DNA of 6,337 nucleotides, taken from the NCBI GenBank assembly GCA_015063655.1, contig SVTU01000020.1, positions 1 to 6,337 of the forward strand. The letters are read 5' to 3'. A program made the translations under genes and the position numbers. The first letter of the stretch is position 1, and the number at the start of each line of letters is the position of its first letter. Origin of the DNA: Oscillospiraceae bacterium. GTDB taxonomy: Bacteria; Bacillota; Clostridia; Oscillospirales; CAG-272. The notes under the pieces were generated by a model. The model did not search any database. It was not told the origin of the DNA and saw only the letters and a list, made by a program, of their open reading frames with translations. Shown here in pieces: positions 5,710 to 6,337 of this stretch.

Positions 5710-5738
5710 TTGTAATCGAGTGGGGCGTGTGATATAAT
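5710..5738 (+). promoter_or_regulatory. Extended -10 sigma-A-type promoter for the glycerophosphodiesterase gene
   Basis: TTGTAA at 5710-5715 (4 of 6 to TTGACA) is separated by 17 nt from a perfect TATAAT at 5733-5738. TG at 5730-5731 adds an extended -10. The expected transcription start is near 5745, giving a leader of only about 16 nt that carries AAGGAG (5747-5752) 8 nt before the ATG at 5761. It lies beyond the operon terminator, so the gene is a separate unit. Confidence 0.85.
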
Positions 5739-5760
5739 AAAGAAAAAAGGAGATGCAAAT

Positions 5761-6337
5761 ATGGCAAGAATAACAAATAAAACGTTGGTGTGGGCGCATC
5801 GCGGTGCGAGTGGTTATCGCCCTGAGAATACCATGCCTGCCTTCGTTTTGGCAGCTGAGATGGGAGCAGACGGGGTGGAGCTTGACGTGCATTTTACCAA
5901 GGATCGGCACGTGGTGGTCATTCACGATGAAAAAATAGATAGAACCTCTAACGGCCAAGGACCTGTAACAGAGTATACCTTAGAGGAGCTTAAGCGCTTT
6001 GACTTTGGATATAAGTTTTACGGAGCATTTTCCGACGTGAGGATTTCCACGTTGGATGAGGTGTATGAGCAGTTGGCGCCCACAGGGCTTTGGGTGAACG
6101 TGGAGATTAAATCGGCTGACGCCGAGATGGCAGCGGCATGTGACGCTATTGCCAAGAAATACGGCATGGAGAATCGCGTTATCTACTCTTCCTTCGACCA
6201 TCTTCAGCTGATTCGCATGAAAGAGGCTAATGCCTCTGCCTTTACGGCTCCGCTGTACGGCTTTAATCTCATGTATCCTTGGGATTATGCCGTCAAGCTC
6301 GGGGCGGGGGCGGTGCATCCAAGCTATAAGCTTTTGG
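5761..6337 (+). CDS. Glycerophosphodiester phosphodiesterase family protein (3' truncated)
   Basis: Proteins of this family hydrolyse glycerophosphodiesters to glycerol 3-phosphate and an alcohol, often to recycle phospholipid head groups. The frame is open from the ATG at 5761 to the window edge: 192 residues out of an expected ~230-260. The conserved residues are His13-Arg14 (HRGASGYRPENT, 13-24), Glu40 and Asp42 (ELDVHFTKD), His55 (VVIHDEKIDRTSNG) and Glu115 with Lys117 (VEIKS). These correspond to the two catalytic histidines and the metal-binding acidic residues of bacterial enzymes. SSFDH at 143-147 is also typical. No signal peptide or membrane segment is visible, so a cytoplasmic enzyme is likely. 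The C-terminal strands of the barrel are missing, and the substrate cannot be told. It has its own promoter and is not part of the ribosomal operon. Confidence 0.92.
   Translation, partial: MARITNKTLVWAHRGASGYRPENTMPAFVLAAEMGADGVELDVHFTKDRHVVVIHDEKIDRTSNGQGPVTEYTLEELKRFDFGYKFYGAFSDVRISTLDEVYEQLAPTGLWVNVEIKSADAEMAAACDAIAKKYGMENRVIYSSFDHLQLIRMKEANASAFTAPLYGFNLMYPWDYAVKLGAGAVHPSYKLL

Overview
The window is the distal half of a bacterial spc/alpha ribosomal-protein operon, all on the + strand. It is followed by a terminator and the start of an unrelated, separately promoted gene. Gene order is secY (5' end cut off) - adk - map - infA - rpmJ - rpsM - rpsK - rpsD - rpoA - rplQ - terminator - promoter - glycerophosphodiester phosphodiesterase (3' end cut off). 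The order with adk, map and infA between secY and rpsM, strong AGGAGG-type ribosome binding sites, a 37-residue L36 close to the Bacillus/Clostridium form, a four-cysteine S4 and a four-cysteine adenylate kinase lid all point to a Firmicute, most likely a member of the Clostridia. The exact family cannot be fixed from the sequence alone.

Layout: positions 1-741 encode the C-terminal part of the SecY translocon channel. Positions 772-2180 hold adenylate kinase and methionine aminopeptidase, which overlap by four bases (ATGA). Positions 2234-2601 hold translation initiation factor IF1, started at TTG, and ribosomal protein L36. Positions 2636-4067 hold S13, S11 and S4. Positions 4176-5150 encode the RNA polymerase alpha subunit and 5222-5611 encode L17. 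A perfect 16-bp stem-loop with a T-run (5615-5650) ends the operon. A good extended -10 promoter (5710-5738) then drives a glycerophosphodiesterase gene that runs off the right edge.

The operon genes supply ribosome parts (L36, S13, S11, S4, L17), initiation (IF1), N-terminal methionine removal (MetAP), membrane export (SecY), nucleotide balance (Adk) and the polymerase assembly platform (RpoA). Spacers are short (−4 to about 50 nt) except rpsD-rpoA (108 nt), rpoA-rplQ (71 nt) and rplQ to the next gene (149 nt). Those three larger spacers all carry a stem-loop built from the same sequence (core AGTCCCTGTG or its complement). Only the last copy is a full intrinsic terminator; the two inner copies lack a T-run.

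I found no exotic system, mobile element, CRISPR array, tRNA or rRNA. The points most worth checking are the repeated stem-loop family, the structured rpsD-rpoA spacer, the TTG start and an unusual residue in IF1, and the departures from typical Firmicute gene order on both sides.
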